Shown in pieces: positions 36,501 through 47,318 of a stretch of 64,000 bases of DNA (position 1 is the first letter of the stretch; every line of letters starts with the position of its first letter). The translations under genes and the position numbers were made by a program. The stretch is from contig CP126199.1 in NCBI GenBank assembly GCA_030272155.1, positions 1,364,001 to 1,428,000 on the forward strand. Direction: 5' to 3'. The DNA is from Tetradesmus obliquus. Lineage: Eukaryota; Chlorophyta; Chlorophyceae; Sphaeropleales; Scenedesmaceae. The notes under the pieces are model-generated. The model saw only the letters and a program-made list of their open reading frames with translations, was not told where the DNA came from and searched no databases.

Positions 36501-38009
36501 CAACATTGGACGTCACACGGCAGTTGATGAGAGTGCCGTTTGACTGTTGCAGGAAGTAAATGCCTGCTCCTGCACTGGCGGTGTTGGCGGTGATGTTGGT
36601 GTCTGTCAGCACCACCTGCAGCAGCATTCATAGCACCAACTTCAAGACCAAATGTTGTGCTTGAAACAGACACACATGTGTCTTGTTGTTCCTTCAGCTT
36701 GCTGTGAATGCTTAACACACATGCTGCGCCATCAACATTCAAACAGCTAGCAAACATTGGGTGGCGGTACCGACATGGTGCCTGACATTTGCATGCGGCT
36801 GTTTGCTGTCCATGACGAAACTCTAGCATAGTCCTGCAAACCACAGAGCACACTGTGCACAACACACCATGCTTTTGCAGAGCGTATGGGTCGAGCGTGT
36901 TGCATGCATTAACTGCTCATGCTGCTCTCTAGCCACATGCATTTGCAGTCCTGCCTGCTGCCAAACACCGCACATGTATTGGCGGCAGCTGCTGTACCCA
37001 GTCGCACCTGAGAATCCCCGCCAGCAAAGAGACCACCTCCCAGGTAAGCAACATTGCCGCGCAGCAGGCAGCTGTGCATTGTCAGCTTTGCGTTGTGCCT
37101 TGTGCGGATCATGATGCCGCCTCCCCACCTTCCAGACTTTGCAGGATCCCAGCCTTGCTGTGTATCTGCTACTTTGTTGTCGACAATGCTGCACGCTGTC
37201 ATAGCTACGCTTGCATTGTCAGCAATGTACAGCGCTGCGCCACCATCTGTGAGCTCAGTCGAGTATGCTGTGTTGTTGATGAATGCAGCGTCCTGCAATG
37301 TTGAAGATGAGGTACCTTCTGCCCAGATGCATTACATTACATTACATTACATGATGCAGGATCCAGACACTGTGTTGCTGCTGAAGCTAGAAGCAGTGAC
37401 AAGCACACTTGCATTGCCCTGCAGGTGCAGGATCCTGCCTGCTGTGTTGCCTGAAAAGCTACCATCACTAATCGACGCATTGGCAAGCCCACCAAATGCA
37501 AGCATAGCAGCACCACCAGATGCATATGTGTCTGCAGATGCATCAGCCACACTATGCAGCCACACACCCTCAACCACTGGCTGCACAAGTGACACGCTGT
37601 AACTGCCACAGAAGAACACCAGCGGAGGAAACTTGAAAGCTGCTGCCTGCTGCTTGCAATCCTCATTTTGCAGCCGAGTCACACCAGATACAGTCAAACT
37701 GATCTGCGTCCCATTGAAATGTGTCGTGTTGATGCTAACTGCAACTCTTGCAGGAGTCCCATCGGGCGCCACGCAAGTCAGGTTGGCACTTGCTATTTCA
37801 GTCAAGCCTGAGCTGCTGCTGCTGCTGCTGTTGTGGCCCTGCAGTGTCAGGTGGCAGACGGTGTGCTGCGCAGGAATTGCTGCAGTTGGGGCTGCCGCAG
37901 TTGGGGCTGCTGCCGCTGCTGCCGCTGCTGCTGGTGCGTCAAAGGCCCACGCTGTGCAACACAGGATCACCAATGATAGCAGCGCGTGCACAAGCTGTGC
38001 CTGAAACAA
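33512..38009 (-). CDS. Beta-helix (PMP-like repeat) ectodomain, Cys-rich, polytopic membrane protein
   Basis: Exons: about 37371-38009 (signal peptide MFQAQLVHALLSLVILCCTAWA), 37008-37292, 35309-36615 and 33512-34985, about 1,200 aa. Residues about 150-600 repeat a parallel beta-helix pattern (FxxNxA, GGAI/GGGI turns, many N-x-S/T), as in polymorphic-membrane-protein repeats. A Cys-rich ephrin-receptor-like module follows (PDACQACPEGSFSLEP, CPAGADCPGG), then an EGF-like block (LQCTPGYQGNLCAAC, PFTCRKC) and about nine hydrophobic segments. It is probably a cell-surface receptor or sensor-like protein; the ligand is unknown. The junction between exons 1 and 2 is unresolved: a GTGTCT donor at 37370 keeps phase, but an in-frame TAA and a TGTAA array follow. 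It shares a short divergent promoter region with its paralogue at 38603. Confidence 0.82.
37331..37352 (-). repeat. (ATTAC)n array giving tandem TGTAA on the sense strand
   Basis: Four ATTAC units on the plus strand read as repeated TGTAA on the coding strand, overlapping the in-frame TAA that ends the first long open frame. TGTAA is the usual chlorophyte poly(A) signal. Confidence 0.85.
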
Positions 38010-38602
38010 CAGCAGGACAGCGCATGCGGTAAGCCTATGAGAATATGTGCAGCTTAAGTGGCAAAATGCAAGTCTGCAGCATGGCGTTGTGCAGCAGTGT
38101 CACAAGCAGCAGCACGTCAATGTGCACCAGCACACGCAGGTAGGATACCCCTTGTTGAATAGATGTGTTACGCAACAGTCTTGAACCTTCCTTAGCACCC
38201 TGCTTGAAACACGGCACGCCTCACCTGCTGCTGGTGGCCTGGCATGGCTTGACCTACTACTGCAAGGCAGCCTCGGTTCACATCAGGACAAACGTTACTA
38301 CTGTGGGTTTTTCAATACAATGCAATAGCAAACAATACTAGATAAGCGAGAGCGACAATTTAACAGCATTCCGCGAATACTGGGAGCGATCCCGGCGCAA
38401 CTCCCGCCGGAGTTTGGTCCCGGTCCAATGTGTCACTTGTTGCCCGCTGAGTATGTTGCAGCCGTATCTATGCCAGTAAAGCTCTATCAAGACAAGTTTT
38501 ACGCCAATTCACCGAGCCTAGGCTTGAATAAGCAGAGCAGGCGGCAGCCCAGCTGGCAGATAGTACTAGTTGCACTCCTGTGATGGCTGTGTGTCAGGCA
38601 GC
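38010..38602. promoter_or_regulatory. Shared divergent promoter region of the two paralogues
   Basis: The start codons at 38009 (-) and 38603 (+) are only 593 bp apart, so both 5' UTRs and promoters must lie here. The centre has a GC-rich patch (TCCCGGCGCAACTCCCGCCG, about 38391) next to AT-rich DNA. No TATA box can be assigned with confidence. Confidence 0.55.
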
Positions 38603-41205
38603 ATGAGCACACCACAGCTGTACTTGGCCATAGCTGTACTGCTGGTCACATATGCAAGCGCTACAGCACAGCGTCATGCATCATGCAAGCTGGTGCTGCT
38701 TGGCGACACAAGCAGTGGCGGCAGCAACAGCAGTAGCGGCGCCAGCAATGCCACATTTGTGTCAGACTTTGTCAGCAGACTTGTGTCTGATCAGAGTGTG
38801 CTGCCTGTGAGGCTGAATGTGTCTGGCCCCTTTGACCTGCCCTGTGATGGCCAGCTGGTGCAGGCGCTGCTGAATGGCACGCAAGTGCTTGGCATGAATC
38901 GCTCTGACAGCAGCGGAGTGGTGCTCATGCGCTTGACTATTCGGCAGCCTCCTGGTCTGTATGTTATTTCATTTGGCTTTGTGCCTGGATATGGTGAGGA
39001 TCCCCCTGACAGTGTCAAGCCAGCCAATCTGAGCCTGGTAGTGCGCAGCTGCATTGTTGGTGAGGTGACGCCTGCGCCTGATGCCTGCCAGGTGTGCCCT
39101 GAGGGCTCATTCAGCCTGGAGCCAAATACGCAGACCTGCGACAGCTGCCCAACTGGTGCAGAGTGCCCTGGCGGCTTCTCCATTGTGCCATTGGATGGCA
39201 TGTGGCATTCAGCACCAGAGTCGCGCCAAGTGCACAGGTGAGCAGCAGCAAGGTTCTGCACGGCAGATCAATCAAACCGCCTGATTTGCAAGCGTCGCTC
39301 ACAGGTCCGCTCTACCGTGTTGCTGTGCTCACCAGAAACATGTCTGCTTTTGGCCAGCGCCAACCAGCATCCATTTTGTGTGATGTGTGCAAACTGCGCA
39401 CAGCATAGCATATCATTCACATTGCGCTGTCCACATGACATGCAGCACTCAGTAAGCAACAACGACCTGTCAGGCCTTAATGTGCAATTGCACATGTCAC
39501 ATACTGGCAAGCACAGTGCACTGTGCATGTAGACAACTTGCTGCTGTGTTGTGGTTGCTTACTTGCTCAAGCAGAAGCAAGTGCTGGCAACATCGCTGTC
39601 ATGATCTGCGCTATTTGCTTGTGCAGGTGCCCCAACCCAGCTGCCTGCCAGGGCAACAGGAGCGCACTGGCAGCATGTGCCGCCTCACATACATGTCATG
39701 ATGCCAGCAGCTACACCGACCTGCAGTGCTCAGCTGGCTACCAGGGCAACCTGTGTGGGGGGTGTGCACCTGGCTATGGATTAGTGAGGCCCTTCACGTG
39801 CAGGGAGTGCTTGCCGCGGGCCGTGTTGGCGGTGTTGTATACAGCATCAGGCTGCGTGCTGCTGCTTTTCATCAAGCTGCTGTGCAGCGCAACTACGGCT
39901 GATCAGACACGAACACACAATGTAGGAGTTACTGCAAGTGCTGCTGGCAATGGCAGCAGTGCTGCCAGTGGCCAGCTTGCAGAGAGTGCTGGTAGTGGCA
40001 GTGGGCAGCTTGAGGAGTTTGCGAATGGCTTGCACACTGGGAGGGCTCTGCAACAGCTCGACCCAGTGCGGGCGTCTGATCTGCTGCGATTGCTGGTTCT
40101 GTACATGCAGTTTGCGCTCACTCTCAAGAACGTCACTAGCGTTGAGCTGCCTGCACCACTAGCATACCCATTGCAGGCACTGACTTGGGCATGGTCACTT
40201 GCAATGCCTGAGACACTTAGCATTGAGTGCATCCTGCCGCATAGCATCAGCAGCATCAGCAGCAGGATGCCTTTGAGCATTCAGCGCATGCTGTTCTATA
40301 TGGCCATGCCTTTTGTTATGCTGTTGCTACTACTGGCTGCCGACGCATCCGTGTTCAGGCTGTTCCGCCGTAAGCAGGCAGTGACAATGGGAGTAGCGGG
40401 TCAGCTTGCCAGCAGTGCCTTTGTAGTGACTTGCTTCTTCATGCCATCAATCCTGCGCAGCATGTTCGGATGGTTTGCATGCATCACCATTGATGCACCT
40501 GTTGATGCGCCATATGTAGCTGCTGCTGTGGGGTCCTTCTGGCTGCATGACCCTGGCCAGCTGTGCTACCAGGGCTACCACAGGGCCTGGGCACTGGGGC
40601 TGGGCCTGCCGCTGCTGCTGGTGGTGTGCGGAGTGTTACCAGCTTACATTGTGTGGGTGGTGCTGCGAAACAGGCAACGCTTGAGCAACCCTGTGTTCAT
40701 GCGCAGCTATAGCCGCCATTTCTGCGCTTATAAGCCAGCCTACAGCTGGTGGGCAGCAGGGGTGCTGCTGCAGATGGCGGCACTGACTGCTGTTGGTGTG
40801 TTCAGCTACAGCTTGCAGCCTTTACAGGACTGGGTTATGAACCTTACGCTCGCTGCTGTTGTTTTGTCGCTGCTTGCGTGCCGGCCATATGCACAGCCCG
40901 TAGCAGGGGGCACAGTTCTGTCAGGCATGTACTGCCTGCTGCTGACGAGCACTGGCCTGTGGTCGTTCACGGCTTTCCAAGGTTTTGCTCCGGGAGGGAT
41001 CTACACGAGTGTGGTAGGTGCAGCACTGCTTATGCTGAACCTGGCTTATGTGGGGTCAGTTGTGCGGCAGATTGCTAGGGTAGTAGACTGGCCAGCGGTC
41101 AAGGAAGGCATGAGCATGGCATGGACGAGTGCTGCTGCAATATGTGCAAAGATTGCTGGGCGCAGCACACACAGCCGCAAGCCAACACGCACACTTCACG
41201 AATAG
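38603..41205 (+). CDS. Cys-rich polytopic membrane protein lacking the beta-helix (paralogue of 33512-38009)
   Basis: Two exons, 38603-39237 and 39627-41205, give 737 aa. A signal peptide (MSTPQLYLAIAVLLVTYASATA) leads to a short CKLVLLGD stretch. The sequence then joins directly to the segment that follows the beta-helix in the paralogue (SDQSVLPVRLNVSGPF, GTQVLGMNRSDSSGVVLMRL). The Cys module (CQVCPEGSFSLEP, CPTGAECPGG), the EGF-like block (LQCSAGYQGNLCGGC) and about nine membrane spans follow, for example VLAVLYTASGCVLLLFI and LGLPLLLVVCGVLPAYIVWV. The intron falls at the same codon (VHR|C) as in the paralogue. The protein is 40% shorter because roughly 450 residues of beta-helix are absent. 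It is likely surface-exposed; function is unknown. Confidence 0.85.
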
Positions 41206-42035
41206 CAAAAAAATTCAAACCTTGGGCGTCAACACCAGCCCCAGCTTGATGCGTTGGACGAAGCATATGCATTCAACAACATGTTGGGAGTCGCATTTAA
41301 AGGAAGGCACGTGCGTGTGGCCAGAATGCATGTGGTGTGCCTTGTCTGCACGAGGTTTATACAGCGCTTTGCTACATGTATTGCTCTGGGGAAACAGGCT
41401 GCAGGAAGCTCTTCTGTTGTTGGGTACATGGGAGTGCTGCACTGTCCGCATGGAGCGTGGAAGTGCACTTGTGCATAAAGACAACAGCATGCACAGCTTA
41501 GGGTGTTGGCAGCCCAGAAACCCTGCCAGTGGGTTGCACGTGCGCTACATACAACAGCGCTGTTGGTGTGGTACCATCAATGAGATTACAGAGACGCCAT
41601 TGATAAGACCGTTTGTTAGTGTTCTGGCAGAAGCTTGCATCTTCTCAACTCATGAGGTTACAACAAGGTGATACCTTCTTGCTTGTTGCTTCTTGAAGCA
41701 ATCAGAATCTCAAGTGGCATTGACCTGCCAATGCCAAGCGCCTGAGTGTCATCTCAGCACAGTAAGATCTAGCTGTTGGCTGCCACAGTGCGCAGCTCTC
41801 GCTGGTGAGCGGCCCGCGCAGCCCAAGTGCAGAAACACTCAATCACAACATTATGAGTTGCCGCAGTACAACACACTGCTGCTGCTTCTCCCAAATGCTT
41901 GAGTTGCCGCTTCACATTGCTGCTCCATCACCGGCACCTCCGGCAATCCCCTCTCTGTCTAGCGTTCACCGTTGACACTGCAGGACTCCAGGAGCTATAC
42001 ATGCAACAGCAAACTCCACAGCATAGCTGTACTCA
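41206..42035. other. Intergenic between convergent genes; nothing recognised
   Basis: About 830 bp holding the 3' UTRs of the membrane-protein gene (+) and the augmin gene (-). A TTACA at 41585-41589, which is TGTAA on the minus strand, could be the augmin poly(A) signal. Confidence 0.5.
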
Positions 42036-45000
42036 TCACTCTTGTCGGATTGCCAGCTCACGTGCAGTCTCCAGCGCCTCCACTTCTCCTTTCAGCCTTG
42101 CCACATGCTCCGCAAGCTCCTGCGGCTTAGTGAAGAACAGCCGCATCACCGAGCGCTCCAGCTCCAGCTCCCCGCGCTGCTGATTCATCACCACAGCATA
42201 CTCGTTCTGCTTCAACACCAGCCGGTGCATATCCCTCCCGAGCCCCTGACAGCATGCCTCCAGCTGCTGCTGCGCCTCCGCAACTTCTGGCACGCGCAGC
42301 AGCGGCAGGGGGTGGCCGTGGCCGCCGCCGCTGCTCGCCGCACTACTGCTGGCGCTGCGCATGCTGCGGATGCTGGGAGCAGCACTCGCTGTGCCAGCGG
42401 ATGAGGCACCATCCCATCCGCCGGTGCTGCTGCTACCGATATGGCCGTGATGATGGCCTGGTGCTGCTGGAACTAGCGGAGCACATGTTTGGCCAGGAGG
42501 GAAGGCCAGAAGGTGCAGCTGCTGTGCTGTTGCCAGGTGGCGGTCCAGCTGCTGCGGCAGCTCCTGCAGCAGCTGCTGCAGCTGGCTGCTGCGCTGCTGG
42601 GTGCTGCTGGATAGGTGCTGCAGCTGATCTGTGAGGTGCTTGGATGGCATGTAGCTTGGGGTGTGTGCGCTGCAGCCATGGCAGGCATGCAAGGTGCAGG
42701 CATAGTATGGTACCCGGCAGACACAGCGCAAAATAGTTAGCAGCAGCAATCTGCAGCAGGCATGGACAGCACACCATGCTAGGCCTGCACCTTATACCCG
42801 AGGTTGATTATTTTCTGTGCGCCATGAGAAACCACATGTTGGCGATGCCAGACTACTGCAACAGCATGAAAGCAGCCCTACGAAGCGGCAGCATAGCTAG
42901 AGGTTGGCAGCGCTACAGACTGTCTCCCCTCACCTGCGGGGTGTGCTTGCCAGAGCAGCCGCCAAGCCGCTCAGAGGCGTCCCAGGCTCCGCAGCAGCAA
43001 CAGCAGCACTGCTGCTGTCTTCTGCTGCTGCCGGCTGCATTGCAAGGCTGCCATCTGCTGCTGCTGCCAACGCCAGCAGGTACGAGTCCTCTGCCTGCAG
43101 GTTGCTGCGCTGCTGCGCCTGCTGCAGCGCATGTGCGCCAGCCGCACACCTGCGCAGCAAAATAGCAAGCACAGGCGTTTGCACCGGCAAAGAGTCGCCA
43201 TACCTCCTCCAAGGTACACACACCGAAGAATGAGGCATAAGCTCCTGACGCGCAGGAATGCACTTCATACGTCGCTGAGCTGTGCATGCGCTGCCTGCAG
43301 TGCAACCTGCAACAAGCAGCTTAGCATTCGGCCCCTTGCTAAGCTCATGCTGCAGCTCTGTTTGCACACGGCCTGGCTTCTGTTCTGCCCCTGCTGCGTG
43401 CCTACAAGCAGCAACACGCACCCCCACCACAACAGCCGCTGGTTGATGTCCCACACTTGCACGTACCAACAAAACCAGCTACGCACCTGTTGACTCGTGC
43501 ACGCACGCGCTGCACATGCCCCTCCAGCTGTGTGTGTGCTGCTGCCAGCTCCTGCGACAGTCCCCCCAGCCTGCTCCACTCCTGGCCGCCCAGCAGCAGC
43601 AGCAGCAGGTGGCGGCTGGTCACGTCCAGCAGCTTCAGCAGCACCGCCTGCTTGCGCTGCGCTGCCAGCGCCATCTTGTGCAGCTGCCTGTCGTAGTCGC
43701 CCTGCGCGGCAACCGCAAAAAAAACAGCAACAACACAGGCCCGTGGCCTTCAACATATTGGCATAATGAAGTGCCATCTTGTGCAGCTGCCTGTCGTAGT
43801 CGCCCTGCGCGGCAGCAGTAAACAAAACTGGATCAACACAGGCTCGTTGGTATTTGACATATTGGCAAGATGAGACCAATCACGCCATCATGCATACCCA
43901 ATGAAGCAAGATGCACTATCACCAGCTCAACGCCCCAATCACACAGCGTGAGACACTTAAAGCACAGGACGACAACAAATTCCTATATAAAGAAGCAGAC
44001 GCTCACCGCCACGATGTATGTGTCGTTCAGGCGTGCCAGGTCCTCGGTGAGCGCCAGCAGCTGCTGCCCGCCCAGCAGCTGGCGAGCCTCCTCCAGCTGG
44101 GACACCTCGTGCAGCAGCTGCGCGACACCCGGCTGCGCAGAATGAAACAGGCACAGGCACGTACACGCATGCGGTTAGCAGGAAACGGAGGCAGCAGCAG
44201 CAGCAGCAGCAGAAGGAGCAGCAATACTTTGCATCTCATGCAGCAGCTGCGCGACACCCGGCTGCATCCAACAGGCCAGGCACACACACATACTTGCACA
44301 GCAGTCAGTGACAGCGACGGCAGCAGCAGCGGCGGCAGCAGCCGTATCGGCGCATGAGGCACAAGGAGTGGGTCAAGGTGGCACTCTCCAACAAGGCCTG
44401 TCCGACGTGACTACTGCTACATTGGCATATAAACGGCATGATGCTGCCTAGCTGCTGGCGTGATGCGTGAGCTGATTGAGTAGCCAGGCAGCGGGAGCGG
44501 CATTAAAAGCAGCACCACAGTGCCCAGCACATCTGTGTGTGCAGGGGCTAATACTGTGGCTGCCTGTGCCAACACTGCTTGCTGCACAGGCAGTAAGACG
44601 GGTTGCAAAACTGTTCAAGTGGCAGAGATCTCTTTGCAAGTACTACGTTACAGCAATCCAGGTGCAGCAATGCTGCAAGAGACGCTGCAAGCCACTCACT
44701 GGCCCCATCTTCTTGAGCCGTGCGAAGCCGCCTGCCGTGGCCTTCACATCTTCAGCAGCAGCCAGGCGGCCCTTGAAGCCTGCACAGCACAGCCGTGTCG
44801 TAATTGTTTGATCCAAGTAGGATACAGCCTTTCAGCGCCAGAGCGAGTTTTAGACCTGCTTACACGTGTACCGTAGCAATGCTTGATGATTTGACAGCCC
44901 AGAAAATTATTTCATCTTCTAAGATTTGACAGCGTTTTTTGACCATTTTTTTTAATTTTGACAGGCCTCAAGATACCTTAAATTGAGCATTTGACACCCA

Positions 45001-47282
45001 AACACCCGGTGTTTTCCATTTGCCTCCCGCGCTCTCCCATTTCTGCTGTAAGACCTCACCTACCAATCCGCATTCGCTTGTTTATCATTTGGCAGCTCAG
45101 TTACTTACCAGGGATGCAACTTTGGTGCCCACCACCAACAATGCCAGTTGCCATACACTGAAATGCCTGTGTACAGTTCACTTGTTGAACAATAACTTAC
45201 TAAGATGTCCTAGTACATGTTCCAGACACATTTATTGCTGTTGGCACTGCCCCTGCACTGCCGCCAGCAGCAGCAGCAGCAGCAGCGTCCCAGTCACCGC
45301 TGCTAGCAAAAGCCATGCAGCCAGAGCCAGGGCCACTGCCTCCTGCTACAACCCAGCAGTAGTCACGGTTGATATGTGTTTGCAATGAGCGCTGTGCAGC
45401 TTTGATCGTTCTTGGCGGGCCGGTCCGCTCTTGCGGGGCGGGTTTGATATGAACCGGAACGAGCGCCTCACTCGCCCCGCGAAGGAAAATTCTGAGCTTT
45501 TCGCCGCTATTTTGCAACTTTACTTGTAAGGAAAATACAATTTGACAGCTCGAAAAATTATATTATAGTAAGATTTGACAAACTCGATTTAAAAAATACG
45601 ACACTGTTTTGACAGTCCCAAAAATAGGAGTTTTGTCAAATCATCATGTGTTACTACGGTATAAGGAAAACTCGCCCTTAACAGCCGGCACCAGCACCAA
45701 CATCTGTATTTGAGCACAGAGCGCATCATATGTATTTACAGGAACAACAAGCCCGGAAAGCACGAGCTTGCAGCATCAGTTGATCCTTCTGCTGGCATGT
45801 GTGGCTGGTGATGCTGCAGTATGTTATCTGAGCTCTGCCTTGCATGCAACCGCCTTTTAACCACCACATATATACATCACAAACGCCACGACATGCCTGG
45901 TACTCATCAAAAGGCAACAAGGGGAACACGTTCGCCCACCTGCTTCCTTGACCTCTGAGCGCAGCATCTCGTCCAGGGCCAGCTTGAATGACAGCCGCTG
46001 CCGCGTGAGCTCGCGCAGCAGCGCAGCGTTGCGCGCCTCCTGGTCTGCATGGCGCCTGCAGCAGCAGCAGCAGCAGCCAGCATACAGCATTAGACTCTGA
46101 TGTGTACTGTTTGGGACAGGACAGGGCAGAAGAATAGCAACACATCTTGTGTTGTATAGCTGGACTGACATGATTCAACAAACTGCCATCTACTTTCCGG
46201 CAGATGGTTCAGCATGTACACTCCTGCGCAACAGCACCAACAGGAGCAGCTGTGCCATACACGCGTGAATCACGACGGAGCAAAGGCTGCAGGTCTGATG
46301 GCACGAAAACACAAAATCTCTGCACCGAACACCTCGAGCATAGACAGCACCTGCTAGCTAGCAAAACAGGCGATGCAGCTGAAGCACCGCACTCACTTGA
46401 TGTCAGCCCCCAGCAGTGCCTCTGCCCTGTTGCTCTTGCCACGCGCACGCGGCGTCAGCAGCGACTGCTGCTGCTGCTGCTGCTTGCCGGTCTGCTGCCG
46501 CGCAGGCGTGTGTATCAGCGCAGAGGGGAAGGCTGCCTGGGCTGCGCCAGCAGCTGCTGCATTGCGGGGAGACATGCCAGCCTGGAGCTGCTGCTGCTGC
46601 TGCTGCTGCCGCCATGCAGGAGACCCTATTTGAGAGTCTGCTGCCGCAGCTGATGCTGTCGCTGTGGGGTCAAGCTGCCGCACAACCCCAGCAGCACTGA
46701 GCAGCTGCATCGCCCTGCAAGTGCAGCACGCAGACACACATCAGCTGCTGACACCGCCACTCATCATCAGCACACGAGCTGCAGCATGTGTGGCAAGCCT
46801 GCCTGCAGGGTAGCGGCTGCTTGCCGCAGCAGCAAGCCGCATTGTGCTGCCTCCTTTCCAGTTTCCCGCACATGCTGCATGCAACGCATGCTCAATTTAA
46901 ACGGTTCCTTTTAGAACCAGCCGCAGTCCCACTAGCCCCACCTGTTGAACAGCTGCCGCGCTGCTTCATCCTGCTCTGCATAGCTGCCCAGGTCAGCAGC
47001 ACACAGCAGCCACTGCTCCGGCCGCTCCTGGGCCAGGCTGGCGAGGCTGCTGCACACCTCCCGCAGGCCCTGCAGCAGGCTGTTGAGCTCTGCATTGAGC
47101 TGGGCCAGCTCCGCCTTGGCACATGCCAGCTCATGGTTGGCCTGCGCCTGCAGCAGCAGCAGCAGCGATGAGTGCAAGCAAGCAAAACAGGCTCAGGGTG
47201 ACAGCATGGAACAGCCGCAGCTATTCATTGAGCTAGCCCAGCTCGGCTTTGGCACATGCCAGCTCTTGGTTGGCCTGCGCTT

Positions 47283-47318
<36 letters not shown>

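Noticed and set aside
41129-41671. Plus-strand frame of 180 codons overlapping the end of the membrane-protein gene
   Set aside because: It overlaps the real C-terminal coding sequence in another frame and continues into 3' UTR without any recognisable domain.
43215-43310. Extra HAUS3 exon between exons 8 and 9
   Set aside because: A phase-2 exon is possible, but direct splicing from 43487 to 43149 keeps frame and the putative exon would add Cys-rich sequence unlike augmin.
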